Source: Limimaricola soesokkakensis (GTDB lineage: Bacteria; Pseudomonadota; Alphaproteobacteria; Rhodobacterales; Rhodobacteraceae). From it: a DNA stretch of 64,000 nt. Location of the stretch: assembly GCF_900172345.1 (NCBI RefSeq), contig NZ_FWFY01000004.1, positions 359,710 to 423,709 of the forward strand. The letters run 5' to 3'. Under the pieces are notes generated by a model. That model searched no databases. It had not been told where the DNA came from and saw only the letters and a program-made list of their open reading frames with translations. Positions within the stretch are counted from its first letter, which is position 1. Each line of letters opens with the position of its first letter. The translations under genes were made by a program, and so were the position numbers. Shown one piece after another: positions 19,215-29,500 of the stretch.

Positions 19215-20327
19215 ATGAAGGACGTTACAGTGATCGGATGCGGCTATGTCGCCGATCTCTACATGCGCAGCCTGATGGCGCATCCCGAAATCCGGGTGCT
19301 GGGGGCGCATGACCGCGACGCTGCGCGACAGGCCGCCTTCTGCGCGCATTGGGGCCTGACGCCGCTGCCGGACCCAGCCGCGGCCTGCGAGGCACTGCCC
19401 GCCGAGGGGCTCGTGCTGAACCTGACCAATCCCAAGAGCCACGAGACGATCATCCGCGGCTGCCTGCGCGCCCGCCGCCACGTCTGGTCCGAAAAGCCGC
19501 TCGTCACCGACATGGAGACCGCCCAGTCGCTGCACGATCTTGCCCGCTCCCGCGGGCTGCAGCTCGCCACGGCACCCTCGTCGGTGTTGTCGCAATCGGC
19601 GCAGGGGCTGGGACGGGCGCTGCGTATGGGCGTCGGCGGCACGCCGCGGCTGATCTATGCCGAGCTCGATGACGGCTTCATCCCGCAGGCGCCCTACCGC
19701 GACTGGAAGAGTGAGAGCGGCGCGCCTTGGCCGGCCGAGGACGAGTTCGCCACCGGCTGCACGCTGGAACATGCGGGCTACTGGCTGTCCTGGCTGATCG
19801 CGCATCTGGGGCCGGTGAGCCGCGTGGTCTCTGCTGCGGCCGAGGTCATTCCCGACAAGCCCGGGCTGCGGCACGCGGCACCGGACTTCTCGGTCGCGGC
19901 GCTATTCTTCGAAAGCGGGCCGGTGGCGCGGCTCACCTGTTCGATCGCGGCACCGCACGACCATCGGCTGCGGATCTTCGGCGATGAGGGGGTGATCGAA
20001 GTGGGCCGTGCCTGGGACAACCACGCGCCGGTGCGATATCGCCGCCGGATGCGGCTGCGTCGCCGCCTGCTGGAAAGCCCGCTGGCGCGCGACGTATCGC
20101 TCAAGGGCACGCATCAGCCGAAGCCGCGCCGCCGCGGTGCGGCGCGGATGGACTTCGCGCTTGGGCCCGCCGAGATGCTTGACGCCATCGCGGCAGGCCG
20201 CGAGAGCCGCCTCGCCGGAGACTATGCGCTGCACCTGACCGAGGTGACGCTGGCGATCCAGGAGGGGGCCGTGCGCGACATGAAAACGCGCTGCGATCCC
20301 ATGGAGCCGATGCCGTGGGCGACGTGA
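19215..20327 (+). CDS. Gfo/Idh/MocA-family oxidoreductase
   Basis: A 370-aa NAD(P)-dependent oxidoreductase. The Rossmann loop is at the extreme N-terminus (VTVIGCGYVADLYMRSL), followed by LNLTNPKSHETI and the family motif HVWSEKPLVTDMETAQ, which carries the catalytic lysine. It probably oxidises or reduces a nucleotide-sugar or its precursor. First gene of a plus-strand operon with an epimerase, two glycosyltransferases and an ATPase; the next start lies 13 bases inside it. Substrate unknown. Confidence 0.9.
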   Translation: MKDVTVIGCGYVADLYMRSLMAHPEIRVLGAHDRDAARQAAFCAHWGLTPLPDPAAACEALPAEGLVLNLTNPKSHETIIRGCLRARRHVWSEKPLVTDMETAQSLHDLARSRGLQLATAPSSVLSQSAQGLGRALRMGVGGTPRLIYAELDDGFIPQAPYRDWKSESGAPWPAEDEFATGCTLEHAGYWLSWLIAHLGPVSRVVSAAAEVIPDKPGLRHAAPDFSVAALFFESGPVARLTCSIAAPHDHRLRIFGDEGVIEVGRAWDNHAPVRYRRRMRLRRRLLESPLARDVSLKGTHQPKPRRRGAARMDFALGPAEMLDAIAAGRESRLAGDYALHLTEVTLAIQEGAVRDMKTRCDPMEPMPWAT

Positions 20328-21256
20328 TCGCCGTCACCGGGGCGGGTGGGTTCCTCGGCCGCGCCGTGGTCGCGCGGGCGCGAGAGAAGAGCCATCCAGT
20401 GCGCGCGATCCTGCGCGGCGATCCACCCGAAGCTTGGGCCGCCGACCCCGGCATCGACGTGATCCGCGCCGATCTGCGCCACGAACTGCCAGCGCTCGAC
20501 GGCGCGGCGGCGGTGATCCATGCCGCCGCGCGGATGTCGGGCGATGACGCGGCGCAGGCCCGCGATACGGTAACGCCGAGTGCCGCTCTGTTGCAGCGGG
20601 CCGCGCAGGCCGGGGCAAGGCTGGTGCTGGTCAGCTCGATCTCGGTGCTGGGAGCCCGGGATCTCGCGCCATTTGCCCTCGTGGACGAGGCGACGCCCGT
20701 CGAGCCACACCCCGAGCGGCGCGACGCCTATACCCGCGCCAAGCTCGCTCAGGAGAGAGACGCCTGCGAGATCTCGGCGCGATACGGCGCGCAGCTGCGG
20801 ATCGTCCGGCCCGGGGCGATCTTCGGGGCGGGTCGGCTGTGGAACGCGCATATGGGGATCGAACTGGGGCCACTGGTCCTCGGGCCGCGCCACGCGGGCG
20901 AGTTGCCGCTGTGCTGGCTGCCGCATGCCGCGCAGATCCTCTTGCTCGCGGCGACCCGGCCGCAGGCGCAGACAATCGAGTTGATCCACGCTCTCGACGA
21001 TGATCGCCCCGACAGGGCGCGCTTCCTTGCTGCACTGGGCCGGCGCGGCCTGCCGCTGGGCTGGCGCGGATTCGACATGGCGGCCCGCGCGTTGACACCG
21101 CTGGGCCCGCGCCTGCCGGGGTTGCTGCGGCGCGAGGTACTGCGCGCGCGGCTGATGCCGCTGCGATACGCCAATGCCCGGGCCCATGCGCTGGGCTTTC
21201 GGGCCGAGGCCGGGTTAGAGGCGGCGATGGCCGATGCGCGGCGGGCCCGGGCATGA
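20315..21256 (+). CDS. NAD-dependent epimerase/dehydratase (extended SDR)
   Basis: A 313-aa extended SDR. It begins at a GTG inside the preceding gene (VGDVIAVTGAGGFLGRAVVA) and has VIHAAARMSG, an active-site serine in LVLVSSISVLGARD and catalytic Tyr/Lys in DAYTRAKLAQE. This fold covers UDP-sugar epimerases, reductases and dehydratases; the exact reaction cannot be told. Together with the Gfo/Idh enzyme it likely makes a modified sugar donor for the locus. Its stop overlaps the next glycosyltransferase start (ATGA). Confidence 0.88.
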   Translation: MGDVIAVTGAGGFLGRAVVARAREKSHPVRAILRGDPPEAWAADPGIDVIRADLRHELPALDGAAAVIHAAARMSGDDAAQARDTVTPSAALLQRAAQAGARLVLVSSISVLGARDLAPFALVDEATPVEPHPERRDAYTRAKLAQERDACEISARYGAQLRIVRPGAIFGAGRLWNAHMGIELGPLVLGPRHAGELPLCWLPHAAQILLLAATRPQAQTIELIHALDDDRPDRARFLAALGRRGLPLGWRGFDMAARALTPLGPRLPGLLRREVLRARLMPLRYANARAHALGFRAEAGLEAAMADARRARA

Positions 21257-22494
21257 CCGGCCTCGGACCGCTGATGTGGCTCACCGGGGAGTACCCCCGC
21301 GCCACCGACACCTTCATCCAGCGCGAGGTCGCGGCGCTGCGCCGCCTCGGTGTCGCGGTCGAGACCGCCTCGGTGCGGCGCACCGACCCGTCGCACCATG
21401 TCGGCCCCGAGCAGCGCACCGAGGCCGCAGAAACCTTTCACCTGCTGGAGGCCATGCTGAACCCGTGGCGCATGATCCGGGCCAAGCTCTCGGCATTGCG
21501 GAACCCGGGCCGTTTCCTGCGTGCCCTGGCGCTGGCATGGCGCACGGCCCCCAAGGGGGTGCGGGGCCGCATCTACAACCTGATCTATTTCGGCGAGGCT
21601 CTGGTTCTGGCGCAACGCATGAAGAGGCGCGGCATCACCCATCTGCACAACCATATCGCCAAATCCTCCGGCACCGTCGCCATGCTCGCTTCCGAGATAT
21701 CGGGCATCCCGCACAGCTTCACCCTGCACGGCCCGGACATCTTCTTCGCCCCGGAACACTGGGCCTTGGGCGAGAAGATCGCGCGTGCGCGCTTCGTAGC
21801 CTGCATCTCTGATTTCGCGCGGTCGCAGGCAATGCTGTTCTCGGACCCCGCCCACTGGCACAAGCTGCACGTGGTGCATTGCGGCGTGGACCCGGGTCTC
21901 TATGCAGATGCTCCGCCCCCGCCCGAGGACCGGATGCTCTTCATCGGCCGGCTGGCGGCGGTCAAGGGCGTGCCGGTGCTGTTGCAGGCGCTGGCGCAGT
22001 CACGGGCTATGCGACCAGAGTTGACGCTCGACCTCGTGGGCGACGGAGAGAGCCGCGCGGCGTTCGAGACCATGGCTCGCAGACTCGGCCTCGAAGCCGC
22101 GGTGCGGTTCCACGGCTACAAGGGACAGGCCGAGGTGGCACGGATGCTGAAAGAGACGGGCATCCTGATCCTTCCCTCCTTCGCCGAAGGGGTACCCGTT
22201 GTGCTGATGGAGGCGATGGCCGCTGGCCGGCCGGTGATCGCCACGCGGGTGGGCGGCGTGACCGAACTGGTCGATGACGGCCGCTCCGGCCTTTTGGTGC
22301 CGCCGGGAGCCGAAACGCCGTTGGCAGCGGCGATGGTCGCCCTCGCGGGTGACGCGGCGCGCCGTAGCGCAATGGGGGCCGAGGGGCAGGCCCGGGTGCT
22401 GGCCGAGTTCGACGCTGCCGGCGAGGCGGCGCGGCTGGCGCGGCTGCTGCGCGACGGCCCTGGCGGACCGGTCCGCCCGGAGCCGATCTCATGA
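21253..22494 (+). CDS. Glycosyltransferase family 4 protein
   Basis: A 413-aa GT-B retaining glycosyltransferase. The N-terminal acceptor half includes WLTGEYPRATDTFIQREVAA and THLHNHIAKSSGTVAMLA. The C-terminal nucleotide-sugar half has MLFIGRLAAVKGVPVLLQAL and the E-x7-E motif in PSFAEGVPVVLMEAMAAGRP. It resembles exopolysaccharide (colanic or amylovoran-type) transferases. It overlaps both neighbours by four bases. Donor and linkage are unknown. Confidence 0.9.
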   Translation: MTGLGPLMWLTGEYPRATDTFIQREVAALRRLGVAVETASVRRTDPSHHVGPEQRTEAAETFHLLEAMLNPWRMIRAKLSALRNPGRFLRALALAWRTAPKGVRGRIYNLIYFGEALVLAQRMKRRGITHLHNHIAKSSGTVAMLASEISGIPHSFTLHGPDIFFAPEHWALGEKIARARFVACISDFARSQAMLFSDPAHWHKLHVVHCGVDPGLYADAPPPPEDRMLFIGRLAAVKGVPVLLQALAQSRAMRPELTLDLVGDGESRAAFETMARRLGLEAAVRFHGYKGQAEVARMLKETGILILPSFAEGVPVVLMEAMAAGRPVIATRVGGVTELVDDGRSGLLVPPGAETPLAAAMVALAGDAARRSAMGAEGQARVLAEFDAAGEAARLARLLRDGPGGPVRPEPIS

Positions 22495-23465
22495 CCGCGC
22501 GGATCGGCGTCGTGGTCATCGGCCGAAACGAAGGCGCGCGGCTCGGCGCCTGCCTCGCCTCCCTCGAAAACAGCGGGGCGCAGGTGGTCTATGTCGATTC
22601 CGGATCGACCGATGGCAGCCTTGACATCGCCCGCGCGGCCGGAGCGCGGATCATCGAACTCGACGCCGGAGCCCCGTTCACCGCGGCCCGCGCCCGCAAC
22701 GCAGGATTCGAAGCATTGCGGGAGGCAGGGCTGCCCGAGTTCGTGCAGTTCGTTGATGGCGATTGCACGCTCGAGCCGGGCTGGCTGGAGGCGGGCGCAT
22801 CGGCACTTGCCGCCGATCCGGGCATCGGCATCGTGACCGGCTGGCGCAGCGAGATCGCCCCCGACGCCACCCTCTACAACGCCATGGCCGAATGGGAATG
22901 GCACCGCCCTGCCGGCGACATCCCGGCCTGCGGCGGCGACATGATGCTGCGCACCGAGTTGTTCGAGCGGATCGGCGGCTTCGACGGCGCGATCATCTGC
23001 TCGGAGGACGAGGATCTGTGCCTGCGGGTGCGGGGCCTCGGTCTGCGCGTGCACCGCCTGCCGCAAGTCATGACCCGCCACGACATCGCGATGACCCGTT
23101 TGGGCCAGTGGTGGCGCCGCGCGGTGCGCGCGGGCCACGGCTTCGCCGAGGTAGGCGACCGCCACCCCGGACATTTCACGGCCGAGCGACGCCGGGTGCG
23201 GTTATGGGGAATGGCGCTCCCCGCAGTGGCGCTGGCAGGAATAATCGCATGGGGCACGGCAGCGCTTCTGATCGCGACGGCATTGTTGGCGGTGAGCTGG
23301 GGGCGCAGCGCGCTGAAGCTGCGGCGGACGGGCCAGCCGCTCCGGCGCGCCCTCGGCCTCGCAGGGCTCTTGGTCCTGTCGAAGTTTCCGAATGCGCAGG
23401 GCATGCTGACCTACCGGCTGCGTCGGCTGCGCAAACACGAAATGCGGCTGATCGAGTACCGCTAG
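22491..23465 (+). CDS. Family 2 glycosyltransferase with C-terminal membrane segment
   Basis: A 324-aa GT-A enzyme. IGVVVIGRNEGARLGACLAS opens the fold, followed by VVYVDSGSTDGSLDIAR, the DXD-like QFVDGDCTLEPGW and a C-terminal SEDEDLCLRVRGLG acidic motif that stands for the catalytic base. One or two hydrophobic helices near residue 240-270 suggest membrane attachment, as in succinoglycan-type transferases. Last of the tightly overlapping run; an 85-bp gap precedes the ATPase gene. Confidence 0.9.
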   Translation: MTARIGVVVIGRNEGARLGACLASLENSGAQVVYVDSGSTDGSLDIARAAGARIIELDAGAPFTAARARNAGFEALREAGLPEFVQFVDGDCTLEPGWLEAGASALAADPGIGIVTGWRSEIAPDATLYNAMAEWEWHRPAGDIPACGGDMMLRTELFERIGGFDGAIICSEDEDLCLRVRGLGLRVHRLPQVMTRHDIAMTRLGQWWRRAVRAGHGFAEVGDRHPGHFTAERRRVRLWGMALPAVALAGIIAWGTAALLIATALLAVSWGRSALKLRRTGQPLRRALGLAGLLVLSKFPNAQGMLTYRLRRLRKHEMRLIEYR

Positions 23466-23550
23466 CCGCACCGCCGGGCACGGCCCGATCGGGGCTTATT
23501 CTCGCCCCCGTTTCCGGTCTATCCTCGCGCCGATTTGGCCGGTGACGGGA

Positions 23551-24480
23551 ATGGCGGAGATGAGCGAACGCAGCAGGCGCGACGGGCGGAGGCGGCTTGA
23601 GCCCGGGGCGCGCACGGCGATTCTCGACCGGATCGCGGCATTGCAGCCGAAGCCCGCGTCTCCCTCGCCTGCCGGGCCAGCCCCGGCCGAGACCGACGAC
23701 ACCACCCGGGCGCTGCGCGCCGCCGTGTTAGGCGAAGACGAGGTCCGGCTGCCGCAGCTGCATGACCTGTGGGGCAGCCTGCGCCAGATTCCGGTGAACG
23801 AAGCCGTACTCGAGAGCAACCTCGTCATCACCGCGAGCCGCCGCGACCCCGCCCATACCGCCTTCGACCTGCTGCGGACCCGCCTGCTGCAGGCGCTCGA
23901 CGAGCATGGCTGGAAACGTGTGGCGATCACGTCGCCGACGCGGGGCTGTGGCAAGACCTTCACCGCTGCCAACCTCGCCATCGCATTGTCGCGCTATGAA
24001 AACCGCCGTACCGTGCTGCTCGATCTCGACCTGAGGGCGCCGGGACTCGCCGAGGTTCTGGGCGCGCCGGCGCCGGGACCGATCGCCGACTGGCTGCGCG
24101 GCGCCACGTCCAGCAGCACCCAGCTGCAGCGCGTCGGGCAGAACCTGCTTGGCATCGGCGGGCTCGCGGTCGGCCTCAACGACCGTTCCGAGACCTATGC
24201 GGCCGAGCTGCTGCAGGACCCCAAGACCGCGGCCGTGCTCGACCAGATGCAGGAGGAGATCGCCCCCGACGCAGTGCTGTTCGACCTGCCCCCCGCGCTG
24301 AGCCAGGACGACGTGACCGCGTTCCGCAGCCGCTACGATTGCGTATTGATGGTAGTGGGCGGCGGCCACAACAGCGCCGAGCAGATCCGCGAGGCCGTGC
24401 GCCGCATCGGCGAGGACAAGCCGATCCTCGGCATGATCCTAAACCGCGCCGAGGAAGACCACGCCTCGGGCAGCGGCTAG
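23551..24480 (+). CDS. BY-kinase-like polysaccharide ATPase (CpsD/Wzc cytoplasmic domain type)
   Basis: A 309-aa P-loop ATPase of the MinD-like tyrosine-kinase group that controls polysaccharide chain synthesis. Walker A is ITSPTRGCGKTFTAANLA (about residues 127-144), Walker A' is VLLDLDLRAPGL and Walker B is AVLFDLPPAL. In Wzc-type proteins a tyrosine-rich tail is the phosphorylation target; here the protein ends NRAEEDHASGSG with no tyrosine cluster, so it may be an ATPase without autokinase output. The start could also be the GTG at 23542 or the ATG at 23560. Its likely membrane partner is the convergent gene 4 bases away. Confidence 0.85.
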   Translation: MAEMSERSRRDGRRRLEPGARTAILDRIAALQPKPASPSPAGPAPAETDDTTRALRAAVLGEDEVRLPQLHDLWGSLRQIPVNEAVLESNLVITASRRDPAHTAFDLLRTRLLQALDEHGWKRVAITSPTRGCGKTFTAANLAIALSRYENRRTVLLDLDLRAPGLAEVLGAPAPGPIADWLRGATSSSTQLQRVGQNLLGIGGLAVGLNDRSETYAAELLQDPKTAAVLDQMQEEIAPDAVLFDLPPALSQDDVTAFRSRYDCVLMVVGGGHNSAEQIREAVRRIGEDKPILGMILNRAEEDHASGSG

Positions 24481-24484
24481 GAGG

Positions 24485-25753
24485 TTAGATCGGCAACCGG
24501 CGCCACCACCCCCGCATCCCGCCGCGCAGCCGGCCCCAAATCCCCAGAAAGCGTCCGGCATCCCGCCGCTGCGCGGCCCGGGCGCGGCGCCGTGCCTGAC
24601 GCCGATCCAATTCGGGAATCACCACGACCGGTCGCACGCCGAGCGCCCGCTCCATCTGCGCGGCGGTGCGGATCTGCGGGTTTACCGCCTCAAGCGACAG
24701 CGCCAGACCAAGCGCCGCCAGAAGCACGCCGAACCCGCCTGCGACCGCGATCTTGCGGCGCGAGGAGGAGACCGCGTAATCGGGCGGCACCGCCCGTTCG
24801 AGGATCTCGAAGCGCGTGGTCTCGTCACGGCTTTCAAGCAGCTGCGCCATCGCGGCCTCTGTGCGCCGGGCGGTGACCGCAGAGAGCGCCTGCTGCAGCT
24901 GTTCGCGGCGGCGCACGAAATCGTTGTAGCGGCGCTCGGTCTCAGGCGCGGCCGCGAGTGCCGCCTCGATCCGGGCGATGTTGTCGGCGATCAGCTGCCG
25001 CTGCTGTTCGAGCAGACTGCGGCGGCGCGTCAGCTCGTCCTCCCGCAGCCGGTCCGAACTGGTCTCGAAGGCAATGATTTGCTGTTCGAGGTCGATCCGC
25101 TGCGCCACCAACCCCGAGAGCTGTTCACGCTGGGCCGGGAGACTGCCGGGCAGCGAGTCGAAGCGGCCCTCTTGGAACCGCGCGAACTCCTCCTCAAGCG
25201 CGGCCAGTTCCGCACCGAGCCGCGCCTCCTCGCTTTCGAAGAAATCGAGCGTGCGCGCGGTGCGGCCCTCGCGCCGGCTCTGCGCGGCGGCAACGATCTC
25301 TTGCAACAGGGCATTGGCGAGATCGGCAGCCAGCTGCGGCTCGTCGAGTTCGACCGTGATCGACAAGCCGGAGGGCACGGTTTCAGGGCGCCAAGCCAAG
25401 GCCGGGTTCACCAGCTTGGTGATCTCGATCGAGGCGCGGGTCTGCACGAGCCGCTCATGCGGCGGCAGGAGGGCGAACAGATCGAACCGCTCGGCCAGTT
25501 CGAGGATCTTCTCTCGCGCCATCACCTGCTGCTCAATCAGGTCAAGCTGAGTGTCGGCGATGACGGCGGCGTCGCCCCCGGCATCGACCAGCGGCGTCTC
25601 GATCTGGATCACCGCGGTTGCCTGAAAGACCGGCGGCCGCGTCATCGCGAACCAGAGAACGAATGGAATTCCCAGAACACAGACAAGGGCGATGGCCCAA
25701 GCCCGGCGGCGCAGCGCGCCGCGCAGGTCGCGCAGCGAGGCAAGATGTTCCAT
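24485..25753 (-). CDS. Wzz/GumC-type polysaccharide chain-length protein
   Basis: A 422-aa inner-membrane co-polymerase. The ATG at 25753 follows GGGAG. It has a first membrane helix (AWAIALVCVLGIPFVLWFAM), a periplasmic coiled-coil-rich body with many Glu/Gln/Arg heptads, and a second helix (GGFGVLLAALGLALSLEAVN). A basic C-terminal tail follows. The order TM, coiled coil, TM is the PCP-2a/GumC plan without the fused kinase; the separate ATPase at 23551-24480 fills that role. It sets the modal chain length of the Wzy-made polymer. Confidence 0.88.
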   Translation of the reverse strand: MEHLASLRDLRGALRRRAWAIALVCVLGIPFVLWFAMTRPPVFQATAVIQIETPLVDAGGDAAVIADTQLDLIEQQVMAREKILELAERFDLFALLPPHERLVQTRASIEITKLVNPALAWRPETVPSGLSITVELDEPQLAADLANALLQEIVAAAQSRREGRTARTLDFFESEEARLGAELAALEEEFARFQEGRFDSLPGSLPAQREQLSGLVAQRIDLEQQIIAFETSSDRLREDELTRRRSLLEQQRQLIADNIARIEAALAAAPETERRYNDFVRRREQLQQALSAVTARRTEAAMAQLLESRDETTRFEILERAVPPDYAVSSSRRKIAVAGGFGVLLAALGLALSLEAVNPQIRTAAQMERALGVRPVVVIPELDRRQARRRARAAQRRDAGRFLGIWGRLRGGMRGWWRRLPI

Positions 25754-25873
25754 GACCAGCTCCCGTTCGTCGCAAGGGCCGAAGGCCGCCCGCGCCGGTC
25801 CAATTTCCGCCACACCCGAGCCACAATCTACGGCCTTGGGCAGCATCTGACCATGGCGAACCGCCCGGTCAAC

Positions 25874-26587
25874 TCACTGTTGCAGGCCGCGAAACCCGGG
25901 CGGAACCCGCATGACCACGATCAGGCGGTCGGAACATATCCCCCACCCCCCGTGAAACACGGTCCCAGCCCCATAAGGTCCAGCCGTTCGCAAAAGCCGT
26001 GCCGCGAGGCCCTCGCCCGTGACCTGAACGCGCATGGCATCGAAGCCGAGCAGCGCGCGGCTCCGAGGATATTGCGCCTTATAGGCAGCCTCTTTGGCAC
26101 CGAAGACGAGCCGGGCCGCAAGGCCTGGCTCCAACCCGACAGCCTCAATCTCGTCCGGAAGGGCGATCTCGGGCCAGAGCGCGGGCTCCAGCGGCAGGGC
26201 GGCGGACAGATCCAGACCGAGATCGCCCACCCGGCATAGAGCGGCAACCGCGAGGCCGTCATCATGGCTGATCGAGCCGTGCATCCCCTGTGGCCAGACA
26301 GGCGCGCGATCCGGTCCCATCGGGACCGCCCGCGGCGGCAGGTCGAGCCGTTCCATCGCCAGCCGCGCCGCCGCCCGCCCGGCCGCGAATTCCGCTTGCC
26401 GGGCGAGACGGGCCCGCGCCATGGCTGGCGCCTCTTCGGGCCAGAGCGCATGTCCGGCACCAATGCGCACCACCGCGGCGGCGGTGCCAGTGCCGCCAAG
26501 CCTCTCGATCAGGGCGGCAAGCTCAACCAAGACCTTGGCGCCGGGCCCGCAGCTGCCTGCGGCGCGCCATGATCTCGTCCCGTGCAT
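25874..26587 (-). CDS. 4'-phosphopantetheinyl transferase (EntD/Sfp type)
   Basis: It converts apo carrier domains to holo by attaching the CoA phosphopantetheine arm, and would prime the carrier domains of the adjacent NRPS and PKS. Up to 237 aa. Family motifs are HGSISHDDGLAVAALC, the metal-site strand DLGLDLSAAL and VFGAKEAAYKAQYP (W/F-x-x-KE-x3-K). The second metal acid usual in G-[IV]-D-[IV]-E is a serine here. The start is unsure: the ATG at 26587 lies 65 bases inside the NRPS gene, and a TTG at 26530 close to the NRPS stop is the alternative. Either way it is coupled to the NRPS. Confidence 0.88.
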   Translation of the reverse strand: MHGTRSWRAAGSCGPGAKVLVELAALIERLGGTGTAAAVVRIGAGHALWPEEAPAMARARLARQAEFAAGRAAARLAMERLDLPPRAVPMGPDRAPVWPQGMHGSISHDDGLAVAALCRVGDLGLDLSAALPLEPALWPEIALPDEIEAVGLEPGLAARLVFGAKEAAYKAQYPRSRALLGFDAMRVQVTGEGLAARLLRTAGPYGAGTVFHGGWGICSDRLIVVMRVPPGFRGLQQ

Positions 26588-29500
26588 TCGCCGAAGGGAG
26601 CGGTGCGACCGGTTCGGCGGCCTCGGGTGCGGTCAGTTCCGCCTCGATCCGGGCCGCGAGATCGGCGAGGCGCGGCAAGCCGAAGATATCGGTGATCCTC
26701 AGATCCGGCAGGCCGAGCCGATCGCGAATTTCGCGATGCGCCCGCACCGCCAGCAGGGAATGGCCGCCGAGATCGAAGAAACTATCGTTCGGCGAAACGG
26801 CCTCGATCCCCAGAAGCTCCCGCCAGATCTCCGCGATCTCGGTTGCTGCGGCACCGCGACGCAAGCCCGCGACCTTGATGGTTGCCGGGCTCGGCGCAGG
26901 ATCTGCGGGCGTGGGCGAGACTGTGGCACGATGTGCCGGCGGCGGCGGCAAGGCGGCGCGGTCGGTCTTGCGATTTGGCGTCAGCGGAAACCGCTCGAGA
27001 GCAACGATTCGTGCCGGCACCATGATCGCCGGCAGACGCGTCGCCAGTTCGCGGCGCAACTCCGCCTCGTCGACTGGCTCCGTCGTCTCCAGATATGCCA
27101 CGAGCCGCGTATCGCCGGGGGTGTCTTCGCGCAGCACGGCGACGCAGGGGCCAAAACCCGAAATCGCGTCGAGGGCTGCTTCGACCTCGCCCAACTCGAT
27201 GCGGTGCCCCCGAAGCTTCACCTGCCCATCGGCGCGGCCGATGAAATCGAGCAATCCGTCAGAACGCCAGCGTGCGAGATCCCCGGTTCGGTAGATCCGC
27301 TCACCGGGCCGGAAAGGGTCGGGACGGAATCGCTCGGCGGTCAGTTCGGCCCGCTCCCAGTAACCGCGCGCCACACCCGCACCGCCGATCCACAGCTCGC
27401 CTTCCGCCCCCACCGGGCAGGGCGACATCTGCGCGTCGAGCACATAGGTCCGGGTGTTGCGGACCGGCCGACCGATCACCGTGGCCGGGAGACCCGCCTC
27501 TATCGTGGCGCTGGTCGACCAGATCGTGGTCTCGGTCGGGCCGTACATGTTTTCCAGATGTATGACCCCGGCCCCGCGCAGCTCCTCGACCAGCGCGGCG
27601 GGCAGCGCCTCGCCGCCCACAAGCATGTGGCGCAGACCTCCCAGCGCGGCGCGGCTCACCGCGTCGGCGGCAAGCATCCGCGCCATCGAGGGGGTGCATT
27701 GCAGATGGGTGATAGCATGGCGGCGGATCTGCGCCGCGATCGAACGGTCACTCGCCGGTGGTCCGGCATCATCGACCGCAGGACGTTCCCGCTGCGCCAG
27801 CGCCGCGAGGCGCGGCAGCCCCTCCATCACCTGAGCCGGTGCGATCCCGAAATCGATCAGGCAGGCGATCTCGTCCACCCCGGCGGCCTGCAACACCTCG
27901 ATCCGGGCCAAGCCGTCCTCGACAGTGCCAAACAGCCCCTGCCCTTCGAAATATCGCTCGAAGGCGTGGTCGAGGACCGCCGTTTCCTCTTCAGGCGTCA
28001 AGGCGCCGGGGTCGACCGCACCGCCCCCTCCACGGCGAAACGCCGGAAATTCCGCGGCATGTCGCGCAATGAGCCCGTTGGCCGAGCGCAGGTAATCGAT
28101 CATCGGGCCGCGCGCCACCTCGCGTGCGGCGGCGCGGCTCTCGGCGAGATAGGTGTGCAGCATCACCGTCACCCGCCGGGACGCCGGATCGTGCCCAGCC
28201 TCGATCAGCGCGGCGCGCCATTCGGCGATCCGTGAGGACAGATCCGCGACGCTCTGACCCAGCAGATGCGTCAGCACGTTGGCGCCCGCCAGCCCCGCCT
28301 CACGCCAGCTCGTGGGGTTGCCGGCAACGGTGATCCACAAGGGCAGCTCGGACGAGACCGGGCGCGGTCGGGTCAGAACCTCCTGCATCTCGCCTGCCGC
28401 GTCGGGAAAGGCCACCGCTTCGCCTCGCCAGAGACGGCGCACGGCATCGACTGCATCGTGCAGCGCCTTGCGGTTGGCGGGCGGCGCCGCTTCGGGGCGC
28501 AGCACGAAGTCCTGAGGCTGCCAGCCCGCCGCCAACGCCACCCCAGCACGCCCGCCCGACAACCGGTCGATCACCGCCCAGTCCTCGGCGATCCGCGCCG
28601 GGTGATGCAGCGGCGCGACGCAGCTGCCAGCGCGAATTGCCACGCGTGAGGTGACGGCGGCCACCGCCGCACCGGTCACCGCCGGGTTGGGATAGGCCGC
28701 GCCGAAGCCGTGGAAATGCCGCTCTGGCGTCCAGACCGCCTCGAACCCATGCGCGTCGGCAAAGCGGGCCCCGTCGAGCAACAGGGAATAGTCGTCCGTG
28801 TCCCCCGCCTCATGGCCCCAATAGAACAGGCTCAGCGACGGCCCGGCCCCTGCGGACACCGGTGTCGTCTCCGAGGAGGTCAAGAGCCGCTCCTCGTCGC
28901 CCTGGACCACGACCTTGAGGCCGCGCGACAGAGACCAGAACAGTTCGAGCACCGAGATATCGAATGAGATCGAGGTGACGGCGAGCAACGCGTCGCCGGG
29001 CCGGTGCGGCACCCGCTCGTCCATCCCCTCGAAGAAGTTCAGCACGTGGCGGTGCTCGATCATCACCCCCTTGGGACGGCCCGTGGAGCCGGAGGTATAG
29101 ATCAGATAGGCAAGATCCGAACCCGTGGCGGCCTCATCGAGCGGCGTGGCCTCGGCCTTGTCCAATCGCGGATCGTCGAGCCGCAGCAATGCCGCCTCGC
29201 CGATCGGCAGATCCGACGCGATGTCGGGGGCGCTGACCACGATCGCGGCAGAGCTATCTTCGAGATAGAGCGCGAGCCGTTCGCGCGGATAGGCCGGGTC
29301 GAGCGGCAGATAGGCGGCTCCGGACTTCATGACCGCCAGCGCCGCCACCACCATCTCGGTCGAGCGGCCCATATGCAGCCCGACGCGCATGCCCGGGCCC
29401 GCCCCCATCTCGCGCAGCACCCGCGCCATGCGGTTGGAGCGCGCCTCCAGCTCCGCATGGGTGAGGTGCTCCTCACCGAAGACCAGCGCGACGGTCTCCG

